NCBI RefSeq assembly: GCF_024139115.2
Contig: NC_085140.1
Span: 30,243,806 to 30,307,805 of the forward strand
From: Armigeres subalbatus
Lineage: Eukaryota; Arthropoda; Insecta; Diptera; Culicidae
DNA length: 64,000 nucleotides
Direction: 5' to 3'
Each line of letters opens with the position of its first letter. The first letter of the stretch is position 1. The notes beneath the pieces were generated by a model. The model was given only the letters and a program-made list of their open reading frames with translations, searched no databases and was not told the origin of the DNA. The translations under genes were made by a program, and so were the position numbers. Positions 52,542-62,899 of this stretch are shown here, piece after piece.

Positions 52542-52973
52542 TCGCAAGCTGACAGCCGACCGGGTGCTGACGAGGCCGCGACGAGCCTAGCCGTCGCTCG
52601 AGTAACAGTAGCATCAACAGAAGAAGAAGAAGCTGCCTTCTGGCAGTGAAGTGTTGTAATATTAATTAAGAGAGAAGAATGAATACAGTAGTTTAAAGTG
52701 TTTTCCCGTGTTTGCTTCCACCCACTGCCCTTCCAGTCCAACAGAGTTAATTAAAATAATTAGCCTTTATCAAGGCTAAGAGTTAATCAAACATAGTTTT
52801 CGGTTGCTGCTAGCCAGGGCGCTAGTCCAGCTCAACCCACCCGTGGCTTCATGAGGCGAAGTCATCCCGGGAAGGAACGCAAGGGTCCTGCTCCCACCCG
52901 CTCGGTTCCCGAGAGGAACGCGAGCACCCACCGAGGCACACCAGCGCAGTACAGTCCGCTGCCATCCTCAACA
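52262..52973 (+). repeat. BEL/Pao 3' LTR
   Basis: It is the partner of 46496-47213 and is followed by the CTATT target duplicate. Confidence 0.93.
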
Positions 52974-52978
52974 CTATT

Positions 52979-53420
52979 GAACATTTTAGTTCTTTCACGT
53001 CTGGTAAAAGATTCAGAACTAACCAGCTCCGTTCATGCATCCCCAACACGGACATCAGATTGCTGTAACGCACGCACCTTTTGGTTCACCGCTTCATTTT
53101 TCCTGTGCATAGTCGTGTCCTGTCGTCTATTGAACGCTGCCGATGCTGATGACAACCGCACGATGATTTCAAGCAAAAACGCAAACACGCGCGTGAGAGC
53201 AGCTTTTTGAATTGACTTGAGACGATGGCTGCGCCGGTAGCGGTCCCACTAACATCTGTATTGTCGTCGGTGGTGATTGAGAAAAATGTTTGTTCTGAAA
53301 ATAGTTTAAAATAATTTTTAGTTGAAATTCGCTATTGTGTCATGTATTCAACCTAATGTTCATATGATATTACGATTCTCATTGCACTAAGAGGTTTTAC
53401 GTAGTTTACGTCGAGCGGTC
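52979..53420. repeat. Unclassified repeat family X, copy 3 (right part)
   Basis: It resumes after the BEL insertion with CCGTTCATGCATCCCCAACA, CGGACATCAGATTGCTGTAA and CACCGCTTCATTTTTCCTGT, matching 40235-40330. It ends near 53400-53418 with GTTTTACGTAGTTTACGTCG, the complement of the GACGTAAACTACGT motif at 46322, so the interrupted unit has inverted ends. Confidence 0.6.
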
Positions 53421-54474
53421 GTGTCTTGTACACAACCCTTCTGATTTTTTCTATTTATTTCACTTGTCATACAACATTTAAAACAAAAATCTTACAATGC
53501 TTCTTCAAACAGCTGCTGCTGCTTCGGTGACTGCGGTGGATGCTGCTGCAGCCCGCCTCCTCGCCTTCCCCGACCTTGTTTCGTTCTTACCGGCTGTTAC
53601 GGAGGCCACATTTGGGGCGGTCTCCACATCTGAGTACGTAGATATGCGCCGCAGTTTGGACAGTACTGAAAAGAAAATAAAAACTTAAAAAATTTGTAAG
53701 GTTCAAAAAAGCTTCTGGTATGAATATACCTTACATTATTCATTCCGCTTAAGTTTGGTTCAAGCAAGTTCAAATTCATTTATTTTTTTTATTTCTGTGT
53801 ACTACAATGCTGCAGAAATTTCTGTTTCATTTGTATAGGAGCCCCCCTTTCCAGAAGGGAGAGGGTTTTCTAACCATCTTAAGAGTCTTCCCGGCCGCAA
53901 AATACATTTGCATACATTTTTTTTAAGATGATCGGTTTAGTAGTTTCCGAGCGTTAAGGGTCAGATAGACAGAAATTCATTTTTATATACCGTCGTTCGG
54001 GGTGACATTGGGCCAAGGGGGTAAGATTGGGCCAAAAACGAAAAATGTTAAAAATGTTTCCACTCCTAATATCTCAGAAACTGTTACGAATTTTGATGAA
54101 AACTTCAAACGGTTCGAAATTATATTAAAATTCAAGTCTAGGAAATCACAAAACAAACTCCAAGAGCTAATTGTGCTCGTACCATAATGCTTGGAATTTG
54201 AATGTAAAAGTATTGATCGAATGAACCCGTATTAAAAAAGTGTCAGTAATACCTGGTTATCATGTTACGATAATCTGTTGTTGTTTTATCGAATTTTATG
54301 AATATTTATATAGCGGTTCTGGTTTTCCGTAGCAACGAGCAATGCACGCTAAAAAGGGGTGAGATTGGCTTGGTTGATTTGCCTTACATAGTTGGTAAGA
54401 GCCGTTATGTAGGCAATTATTTTCAATGAACGATTGAATCGTTGCATCGTCAGCGCTGAACTTTTCTCATGTGG
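53421..54474. other. Non-coding region, dispersed repeat traces
   Basis: The segment near 53820-53990 (TTTGTATAGGAGCCCCCCTT, AAATACATTTGCATACATTT, GTCAGATAGACAGAAATTCA) looks like a common insect repeat tail. GGGGTGACATTGGGCCAAGG near 54000 resembles the repeat at 54475. The 63-residue frame at 53497 is Ala-rich and unsupported. Confidence 0.4.
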
Positions 54475-54563
54475 ACCAATGTCACCCCCGTGAGGGGTGA
54501 GAATGGGCCAATTTTAAACAACATAACTTTGAAGAATTTTCCTCATTTATTATTTTTTCCCCA
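54475..54563 (+). repeat. Dispersed repeat, inverted copy of 3333-3421
   Basis: CCAATGTCACCCCCGTGAGG followed by GGTGAGAATGGGCCAATTTT and GAAGAATTTTCCTCATTTAT matches the complement of the copy upstream of the first receptor gene. Confidence 0.55.
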
Positions 54564-56549
54564 CAGTAAGTAAACAGTAAGTAAACAATAGTGTACAATT
54601 GAAGTTGTGTTCATCTCAAAATGTTTCAAATGTACTAGTCGAAGTGAGAAAAAATCCCTAGTAACATTTTGGTTTTATGATGGTTTTGAAACACTCTTGT
54701 AGAGTAAATTATGTTCTTCAAAAGCGTAATAAAACGTGAAATGTTACTTGGGATCCCCACGAAGGTGTTTTACAGATCAAATAATTATTTTTGTGTTAAT
54801 AGGTCGTTCGAATCTTTGAAGGTTTTGTGTCTTAATTCTAATTATTCTTCAAAATAGCTTCGTACTTCATCCTAAATTCCTAACAATATTTTTGTTCTTT
54901 CAGCCTTTTCGGCGTTATGAAATTCGTTTCAACCATTCGTTCATAATATGTTATTATTGTTTACCTTATTTAACCTTCTATCAATTTGTTAAGTAAAATC
55001 ATAAAATCTCAAAATCCTTGCACAAATAACCTACCATGCAGCCCATTCGAACACCCCATAAACATCCATTTATGATAATGATGGAGGAAAATGGCGCAAA
55101 ATCCCAAGTCATTGGGGCGAACCAAACTGAGAAGAACAATGCGTCCTCAGCGAACTATATTTCACTATTCCTGTTACCTTTTCTTGAGTTCAATATGTTG
55201 GGAAGGGTGCTCCATCGCCGAACCAAACCTACCTCATCGAACGCCGCCTCGTTATTGATGGTTCTGGGATCGAACATCATAACCATCATCAGAGATTTGG
55301 TTCAGCTTCCGTCTGTGCCGGATGGTGGGTATCCCTACAAAGACGTCGATGAGGACGACGACGACGACGGCGATGGATAAACCCTAAACGGAACACCTCC
55401 GACACGGGCGTTCAGGGTGGGGAACTATTGTTGAACGAACCATCCTCGGGGCGGATGTCTGCAAACAACAACGGATTTCTCCGTCTCGAACTCGCTCTGT
55501 CTTGAGTTTTCACGTATGGCATGCAGGAGTTGGTCTCTGATAGTAATATGGAAAAATGCCATACCATCGAAATGCTGGTTTCGGTTTTCCACAACCCGCA
55601 ACCGTATAGGGGTAATGAGATGGAAAGAATGTTTGCACAGTAAGGCAGCAAAAATCGATAAACACCTAAATTTCGACGTTCGTTAGCTTTCGCGACGTAC
55701 CTACGGACCACCGGTATTTGGATGCTGAATACGAACAATTCTGAGGGAGGTTTTGAAAAAGGTTAGAAATAGTTCATCTGGTTCTGCGAAAAGGAATAAA
55801 GGGTAACGATGATTTACTGGCTGGTGATCCGAAACCATTTTCAGTTGCCCGTTTGTTTAGCTAAAGTGGGGTTGGATGAATTCGTTGAACCTTGAAATAG
55901 GGTTGTGGGGCTGGGGACGATTGAAAGGTCAGACAGTGTGATTGCACGCAGACAGAAGTGGCAGTTCAAAAGACAAGTGGGATGGTTAGCCATTTATTTG
56001 ATTAAACTAATTTCTCCAGTATGCCTTGCGATCAAAGGTGCAAGATTACCAATCTGGAGATGACGAGTTCGATTATTCGGCCCAGCATGTTTTCAGGGGA
56101 AAAACATTCTATGCTATTTACGCACAGTGCATTGTGCAATATTACCAACTAGTTTATTTGTGGACGCAGTAGCGCCCGTGGCAAGTGTTTTTTTTTTTTC
56201 AATTAATGATTTTTTTCATCATTTGCTATGTCTGGTTGTCTAAGGTTGTCACTGGTTTTTTTTCCTGCATCTGATAATAAAAAAGAATTGAAGTGTCAAA
56301 TATATTTTTTTTTTTAGAATTTCCCCGCGTGCTGCGTCTGGTTGGCTAGTCACCGGACAGACAAACAGGGCTATTATATTTATGATGATGATATACGTGC
56401 ACAATCATAAGAACTATTCAGAAATGCGATTACTAATTATTTTATATGAAAGAGTACCTGTTCTTGTCTTAATTAAGTTAAATAAATTTAGCACATCAAA
56501 TTTGGTGATTTCAGTTATCGCCACTGCCGAAATTCCATTTAGGTATTCA
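54564..56549. other. Low-copy-looking intergenic DNA, no supported gene
   Basis: There are two frames of about 110 residues (55036-55380 on +, with an Asp-rich end from a GAC repeat, and 55412-55738 on -). Neither has a recognisable domain, splice context or signal peptide. Poly-T tracts occur near 56190-56320. It may hold exons of a gene I cannot see from ORFs alone. Confidence 0.35.
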
Positions 56550-56551
56550 TA

Positions 56552-56820
56552 CACTCAAAAAAATGTTGCGGTCAAAACTACCATTCCGAGGGTTAATTTA
56601 AGAATACGCACCGACGATTTTCAGCAGACAACAAACCCGTTTGATTTTACCATGCGCGCAGTAAAAATCAACTGTGGTCGTGGTGGAATGTTGTTACATG
56701 AACTGAATCAGTGGTGAATTTGTCCGAATGCATGGTTAATTTAACTGAAAATTTGTGGTTGTTTTGAAAACATGGCGTAGTCTACAAAATAGTAATTGTT
56801 ACCATGGATTTTTTTCTGTG
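56552..56820. mobile_element. Probable TA-flanked MITE with CACnnAAAAAAAT ends
   Basis: The left end CACTCAAAAAAATG and right end ATTTTTTTCTGTG are inverted and flanked by TA (56550-56551 and 56821-56822). Internal parts mirror each other loosely (GGTTAATTTAAG and GGTTAATTTAACTG, TCAAAACTACC and GTTTTGAAAAC). A further CACAGAAAACACAGAAAAAA follows directly, as if two ends abut. Confidence 0.5.
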
Positions 56821-57252
56821 TACACAGAAAACACAGAAAAAAAATCCATCCTGAGTTAATTTTCGCCACCATCAGGTATCAACAGCATCGGTTGGCTTCT
56901 TCTTATTTTTATTTGAATTCGTCTCTTTAAAACAGAGTGAGCGTAATACGTGTTGCCTAAGCTCCGGGCGTTAGTAGATTCAATATCCGTTCAAACCACC
57001 ATTTCAAGAGGACAAGAAAGGGGTGGGGAAAACTAGATCACCGATGTGGTGAAAATTGAAAATGTGTGGCGAAAATTGAATCAGAATATGTATTGTACTT
57101 TTTACAACGATGCGAGTCCTCGAGGGTTAAGAATTGTTTACAAAACTTTCACTGAAATTATTATTTCTACCACAAAGTATTAGAATTACAAATCCTTCCT
57201 TTGACGATAAGTTCTTTGGTTTGTCCAGTACAAAGTATTGGTGCAAAATAAT

Positions 57253-57440
57253 ACAGTGAACTCTCTCTAACTTGATGTTCTGTAACTCGATGTTTTCTCT
57301 TACTCGACGAAATTCAAAGTCCTTTGGATTTTGCATACTGCGTTACTACCGTAAGTCGATACCTTCCTCACTCGATATTCTCTAAGTCGAAGTAATTTCT
57401 CAAAGTATTTTCACTTCGCTAACTCTATCTCGCTAATATT
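57253..57440. repeat. Possible Tc1/pogo-type MITE remnant
   Basis: TACAGTGAACTCTCTCTAAC followed by repeated CTCGATGTT, ACTCGACG, AGTCGAT, CTCGATATTCTCTAAG and GTCGAAG resembles short elements with CAGTGNNN ends next to TA and internal AACTCGA repeats. The right end is unclear. Confidence 0.4.
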
Positions 57441-57539
57441 GTCAGAATCAGTTCACAAGCACATTATATACTATGTCGGGCCATTTGGTCGAATGCCGTT
57501 TGGCCTCAAAGTTAAAAAAACTTATATTGTGAGTAATGA

Positions 57540-58750
57540 GTAGTAGGAATTACATAAAGTGTGCAGCGAGAGGTGAGAAATTGAAAGTGAGAAGTGAGAA
57601 TTGAGAATTGAGAAATTTGAGAAGTGAGAACTGTGGAGTGAGGAGTGAGAAGTGAAAAGTAAGAAGTGAGAAGTGGCATGTGATAGTGAAAAATGAGAAG
57701 TCAGAAGTGAGAAGTAAGAAGTTAAAGATAAGAAGTGAGAAGTGAAAAATTGTGAAGTGAGATATGAGAAATGAAAAGTGAGAAAAGAAAAGTAAAAAGT
57801 GAAAAATCTCATAATAGGAAATAGGAAGTGAATAGCTAAAAGTGATAAGTGAAGCTAAAAGTGGTTCAATAAGACCACAGTCAGGTCAGTTGGATATAAA
57901 ATAAATAAACAAATAAACAAATAAATAATCAAAAGTGAGAAATGAGAAGTAGGAATTGAGAAGTTTAAGAAGTGGGAACTATGAAGTGAAAAGTGAAAAA
58001 TGAGAACTTAAAAGTGAGAAGTGAAAAGAGAGAAACGAATAATAGAAGTGAGAAGTGATTAGTTTGAAGTGAGAAGTGATTAGTTTGAAGTGAGAAGTGA
58101 TTAATTTGAAGTGAGAAGTGAGAAATGAAACGTGAGAAAAGAAAAGTAAAAAGGGAAAAGTGAGAAGTATGAAGCAAGAATAAAAAAGTGAAAAGTAAAA
58201 AGTGAGAAGTGAAAATTTAGAAGTTAGAAGAGAGAAATTGGAGAAGTGAGAACTGTGGAGTGAGAACTGTGGAGTGAGAATTGAAAGTGAGAAGGGAAAA
58301 GTGGGAAGTGAAAGTGAAGAAAGAAGTGAAGTAAGAAGTGAGAAGTAAGAAGTTAAAAATAAGAAGTGAGAAGTGGCAAATTCGAAGTGAGAATTGTGAA
58401 GTGAGATATGAGAAATGAAAAAGGAGAAAAGAAAAGCAAAAAGTGAAAAGTAAATTGTGAGAAGTAAGAAGAAAGAACTGTGAAGTAAGAAGTAAGAATT
58501 TAGAAGTGAAAAGTAAAAAGTCAGAAGTTAAAAAGTGAAAAGTTTGAGATGTGAAAGGTAAAAAATGAGAATAGAAAGTGAGAGGTACGAAACGATAAGT
58601 GAAAAGTAAGAAGTGAGATACGCCAAGCGATAAGTGAAAAGTGAAAAGGGAAAAGTGAGAAGTGAGAAGTGCGAAGTGAATAGTTAGAAATGAGAAGTAC
58701 AAAGTGCATAGTGAGAAGTGAGAAATGAAAAATGAGAAGAGTGAAGTTAG
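57540..58750 (+). repeat. Polypurine minisatellite, GTGAGAAGT-like unit
   Basis: For about 1.2 kb the + strand is nearly all purine plus scattered T, built of GTGAGAAGT, GTGAAAAGT and GTAAGAAGT variants. It is interrupted near 57843-57935 by GCTAAAAGTGGTTCAATAAG and an AAATAAATAAACAAA tract. Open frames on the minus strand (Phe/Ser/Leu/Thr-rich, e.g. LTSHFSLLTSHF) are products of the repeat and not genes. Confidence 0.85.
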
Positions 58751-58869
58751 AGGTGTGCGCCGGTCCAAAAATCGTCGACGGCGGCATTTGTCATAATTTT
58801 GGTCGGCGGCGGCGGCGTTTTCGGCGTCACGCCCATAGCCATTTCAGCCGGCGGCGGTTCATCATTGAA
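58751..58869. repeat. GGC/GCC-rich short block
   Basis: Contains CGTCGACGGCGGCATTTGTC, GTCGGCGGCGGCGGCGTTTT and AGCCGGCGGCGGTTCATC. It stands out in composition between two AT-rich arrays. It looks like trinucleotide expansion, with no reading frame supported. Confidence 0.5.
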
Positions 58870-59440
58870 TAAAAAGTTCATCATTTCCAAAAAAGTTCTC
58901 TTAGTTTTTCCAAATTATAATTTTGGAAACTATTTTTAGAAGTTGTCACGAGAAATTCTTTGAAAATTCCATAGATAGCTTTTTGAAATTTCCAAGTAAA
59001 ATTGTTCAGAATATCCGTGAAAAATTCTTCGGAATTTACATAAGAAATTGTTCTAATATGCACGAAAAGTTCTTCGGAAATTCTGATGAGTATTCTTCAA
59101 AATTCACACAGAAAATTCTTCAAAATACCCACGGGAAACTTTAAAAAGTTTTTGCAGGAAACTCCCTGCAGTTTACACGAGAAAATCTCTGGAGTTTCTA
59201 CGGAAAACTCTTCAGAGTTTTTTTGGTGAACGGAACGGAACGGAACGGTGGCACGATTTTTTTTCTGAAATTTCTATGAAACATTCTTCGGAATTTCCAC
59301 GGGAATTGCACTAAAACTCTACAGAAACTCTGCGTGTAATTTGATTTTTTACGGAAACTTCGGTATTTGAACCCGAGTTTGAACCGAACGTTTTTCGGAA
59401 TTCCAAAGGATTTTTTTATTTGTTTTCTATGGAAAATTCT
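58870..59440. repeat. Degenerate array of AAATTCTTCGGAATTT-like units
   Basis: Repeated motifs GAAAAATTCTTCGGAATTTA, CACGAAAAGTTCTTCGGAAA, GAAAATTCTTCAAAAT and ACTCTTCAGAGTTT occur about every 45 bases. A short GGAACGGAACGGAACGG tract occurs near 59234. Composition resembles 38640-39780. Confidence 0.6.
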
Positions 59441-59479
59441 TCACATTGTCGATAAGAATCTTTTTGGCAATCCCACCAA

Positions 59480-60431
59480 AAAATATTAAATAGGCGGTCG
59501 ATAGGTCGATTGACTGAAAATCTTCCGATGGAAAGCCATTAAGCCAAAAGTCATCTGGCCGAAATTAATTTGGCCAAAATGAATGTTCGAGCGAAACGGT
59601 TATTAAATCAAACACGGTTTGGCTGAAAATTTCATGTGCCAAGGCGTTTGCCCTGACAAGTCATTTGGCCGAAATGGTAGTTTGACCGAATAAGTTATCT
59701 GGCCTAAAAATCCGTTTGGCTGAAATGGTCGTTTGACAGAAATGACCAATTGGTTGAAAATGTCATTTGGCCGAAGAGGTCATAGACCGAAAATGTCATT
59801 TTCTGAACCGGTAATATAGTCAAAAATGTCGACCCATTTGGCAAAATGATTTTTTTGGTCTAATGGTTTTTCTACCGAACGACCATTTCGGTCAAAGTAC
59901 CATTCTGGCAAACGGTATTTTTGGTCAAATAACCTATTCGACCAAACGAAATTTTCGTTCAAATGACCAGTTCGGTCGAACGATATTTTCGGCCGTATGC
60001 CCATTTCGACTAAACGAGATTTTCGGCCAGATGGGTTTCGGCCAAACACCTTTCGGCCTTGTGGCCTCCGCCCATTTGTCCCTCCCCGTCGTTTGGCCGA
60101 AAGTTATTCGGCAGAAAGCCATTTGTTCGAATCGAACGTTTGTCCGAAACGGTTATTAGTTCGAAAATGATTTGGCCGTAAAAAATCATTTGACCGAAAG
60201 CAACATACAGCCGAAAAAAACATTTCGGCCAAAGTAGTTCTTTGGCCGAAAAAGCTATTTTCCCTTACAGGTCCTTTATCTGAAAAGGCCGTTTGGTCTA
60301 AATGGACGTTTGGCAGAAATAGTCGTTTGGTAGAAAGGGTATTTTGGCGGAAAGAGTGAAATGGCCCGAAAATGTCCTTTTTGCTAAACAATCTTTCGGT
60401 CAAACGGCATTTTCGTTCAAATAACCTATTC
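59480..60431. repeat. TTTGGCCGAAA array with orientation switches
   Basis: From 59480 to about 59830 units read as TTTGGCCGAAA and variants roughly every 20-25 bases. From about 59860 to 60060 they read as the complement (TTTCGGTCAAA, TTTCGGCCAAA). Near 60090-60380 they flip back. The array is interrupted by the hAT at 60440 and resumes at 62900. Confidence 0.75.
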
Positions 60432-60739
60432 GGCTAAACCAGCGGTTCTCAACCTGGGGTAAATGTACTCCTGGGGGTTACTTTGCCGGCCCTAGGGGGT
60501 ACCAAAACGCGTAATGGCGGATGTATTAAAATTCCAATAAAAACCTATTGAAACAGTTTTGATAAATGTGTAATTTCAGATTCCAAAACATTGTATTGTA
60601 CATAACATGCATAGAGATCAGTAAATCAAAACCTACTGAATCCGGCCCATTGAAACCAGCATAGTGTATAAAGGGCTGTGGGACAAAAGATCAAAGAAAC
60701 AAAAAGTTAAGTAACTAAAATCTAGAATCTAAAGTTTGG

Positions 60740-62690
60740 AAGGCTCGGTAGCCTCCTTTTAAGAAGTTTGTAAGCCTTCTTCTAAGAGGCTGGGAGATTT
60801 TTCTTTCAAGAGGCTCGGAAGCCTCCTTTCAAGAGGCTCGGAAGCCTCCTTTCAAGAGGCTCGGAAGCCTCCTTTCAGGAGGCTCGGAAGCCTCCTTTCA
60901 AGAGGCTCGGAAGCCTCCTTTCAAGAGGCTCGGAAGCCTCCTTTCAAGAGGCTGGGAAGCCTCCTTTCAAGAGGCTCGGGAGCCTCCTTTCAAGAGGCGC
61001 GGAAGCCTCCTTTCAAGAGGCTCGGAAGCCTCCTTTCAAGAGGCTCGGAAGCCTCCTTTCAAGAGGCTCGGAAGCCTCCTTTCAAGAGGCTCGGAAGCCT
61101 CCTTTCAAGAGGCTCAGAAGCCTCCTTTCAAGAGGCCTGGAAGCCTCCTTTCAAGAGGCCTCAGAAGCCTCCTTTCAAGAGGCTCAAGCCTCCTTTCAAG
61201 AGGCTCAGAAGCCTCCTTTCAAGAGGCTCAGAAGCCTCCTTTCAAGAGGCTCAGGAAGCCTCCTTTCAAGAGGCTCAGAAGCCTCCTTTCAAGAGGCTCA
61301 GAAGCCTCCTTTCAAGAGGCCTGAAGCCTCCTTTCAAGAGGCTCGGAAGCCTCCTTTCAAGAGGCTCGGAAGCCTCCTTTCAAGAGGCTCGGAAGCCTCC
61401 TTTCAAGAGGCTCGGAAGCCTCCTTTCAAGAGGCTCGGAAGCCTCCTTTCAAGAGGCTCGGAAGCCTTCTTTCAAGAGGCTCGAAAGCCTCCTCTCAAAC
61501 GGCCCGGAAGCCTCCTATCAAGATGCTGGGAAGCTTCCTTTCAAATGATTTGGAAGCTTCCTTTTGGAAGGCTGAGGAGCCTCTCTTAAAGAGGCTCGGA
61601 GGCTGAGAAGTTTTCTTCCAAGAGGCTGGAAAGCCTCCATTCAAAAGTCTGTGAAGTCTTGTTTCAAGAGGCTGGAAATCCCCCTTTCGAGAAGCTCGAA
61701 AGTCTTCTTTCAAGAGGCTCCATTCAAAAGGCTGTAATGCTTTGTTTCAAGTGGCTGGAAACCTGCCCGAGCAGCACAAGTCATACAAAAATGGTTTCAG
61801 CAATTTGATTGGGATTGAATCCGTTCGGCACATAATAGATCCAGTAACCCATGTGGAACATGTGTGTTGCTACGGTCCTTCCAAGAGGCTGGAAATCTTC
61901 CTTTCAAGAGCTGGGAGGCCTCCTTTTAAGAGGCTAGGAAGCCTCCTCCAGAGGCTGAGAAGCCTCCATTCAAAAGGCTGTGAAGTCTTGTTTCAAGAGG
62001 CTGGAAATCCTCCTTTCCAGAAGCTCGAAAGTCTTCTTTCAAGAGGCTCCATTCAAAAGGCTGAGAAGCCTCATTTCAAGAGGCTCGGAAGCCTCCTTTT
62101 AAGAGGCTGGAAAGCCTTCTTCCAAGAGGCTGTGAAGCTTCCATTCAAAAGACTATGAAGCCTCCTTTCAAGAAGCTGGAAATCTTCTTTCAAGAGGCTG
62201 GAAATCCTCCTTTCAACAGGCTCGAAAGTCTTCTTTCAAGGGACTCGAAAGCCTTCTTTCATGAGGCTCGAAAGCCTCATTCCAAGAAGCTGAGAAGCCT
62301 TTTTCAAGAGGCTCGGAAGCCTCCTTTTAATGGGAAGCCCCATTGAGAGGCTGAAAAGCCTTCTTCCAAGAGGCTGGGAAGCCTCCATTCAAAAGGCTAT
62401 GAAACCTCCTTCCAAGAAACTGGAAACCTCATTTCAAGATGCTGGAAATCTTCCTTTCAAGAGGCTCGGATGCCTTCTTTCAAGAGGCTGAAGAGCCTCC
62501 TTTTAAAAGGCTGGGAAGGCTTCCTTCAAGACGCTGGGAAGCCTTCTTTCAAGAGACTAGGAAGCCTCCTTCAGAGGCAGAGAAGCCTTCTTCCAAGAGG
62601 CTGGGATGCCTTCTTTCAAAGGAGACTGGAAAGCTTCTTTTCACGAAGCTTAGAAGTCTATTTTCAAGAAGCTCGGGAGCTTCAAAAAGT
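60740..62690. repeat. 23-bp hairpin minisatellite inside the hAT
   Basis: The core at 60800-61490 is some 30 nearly identical copies of AAGAGGCTCGGAAGCCTCC plus TTTC. Each unit contains GAGGCT...AGCCTC, a 6-bp stem with a 4-base loop. Outward copies are degenerate and variable in length. Because 23 is not a multiple of three, all frames read through related peptides (LLSRG..AFFQEA..PPFKR), which explains the long open frames. A small MITE interrupts it at 61770. Confidence 0.9.
61770..61871. mobile_element. About 100-bp MITE with AGCAGCACA ends, copy 2
   Basis: It begins AGCAGCACAAGTCATACAAA and ends ATGTGTGTTGCT, and aligns end to end with 13012-13110. Confidence 0.6.
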
Positions 62691-62899
62691 TATCAAAGTT
62701 GATGTATAAACCTAATTTGAATTCTATAGAATAACGAAGATTTCATACAATATATTGGGTTAATCTTTAGGTCCGTTTCCGTATATCTTATGAGTTATGC
62801 TTATTTTCATTACTAGCGAAAAAATAGGGGGTACCTCAATGAACGTGAAAGTTAGAAAGGGGACCTCTCAAGAAAAAGTTGAGAACCGCTGGGCTAAAC

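Larger units (their letters stand above)
46496..52973 (+). mobile_element. Complete BEL/Pao LTR retrotransposon
   Basis: LTRs at 46496-47213 and 52262-52973 both begin TGTTCAGTTC and end CATCCTCAACA. CTATT at 46491-46495 and 52974-52978 is the 5-bp target duplication. Between the LTRs are gag with zinc knuckles, protease, reverse transcriptase, RNase H and integrase in BEL order. The LTRs differ by about ten substitutions and a few small indels in some 715 bp. The ORFs are nonetheless broken by frameshifts, and the Gag N-terminus is missing. Confidence 0.93.
60440..62891. mobile_element. hAT element carrying a minisatellite, 8-bp TSD GGCTAAAC
   Basis: The terminal repeats CAGCGGTTCTCAACCTGGGG and its near complement at the right end (GTTGAGAACCGCTG) are typical of Charlie/Tip100-type hATs. 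GGCTAAAC at 60432-60439 and 62892-62899 is the target duplication. There is no transposase; most of the interior (about 60740-62690) is a 23-bp tandem repeat. Confidence 0.85.

Noticed and set aside
53497..53688. 63-residue Ala-rich frame
   Set aside because: It is short and composition-driven (GCT/GCA runs), with no recognisable motif.
55036..55380. 114-residue frame as a host gene
   Set aside because: There is no domain or signal, and the acidic end is a GAC microsatellite. It is unsupported without expression data.
57522..58787. Minus-strand Phe/Ser/Leu/Thr-rich frames up to 183 residues
   Set aside because: They are translations of the GTGAGAAGT array complement. There is no real protein pattern apart from the repeat.
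60800..61490. CRISPR-like regular array
   Set aside because: The 23-bp units are contiguous with no unique spacers, the context is eukaryotic, and the array lies within a hAT element. It is a minisatellite.
61742..62702. Open frames of 60-138 residues in the minisatellite
   Set aside because: They exist because the 23-bp unit lacks stops in several frames. Peptides simply repeat the unit.
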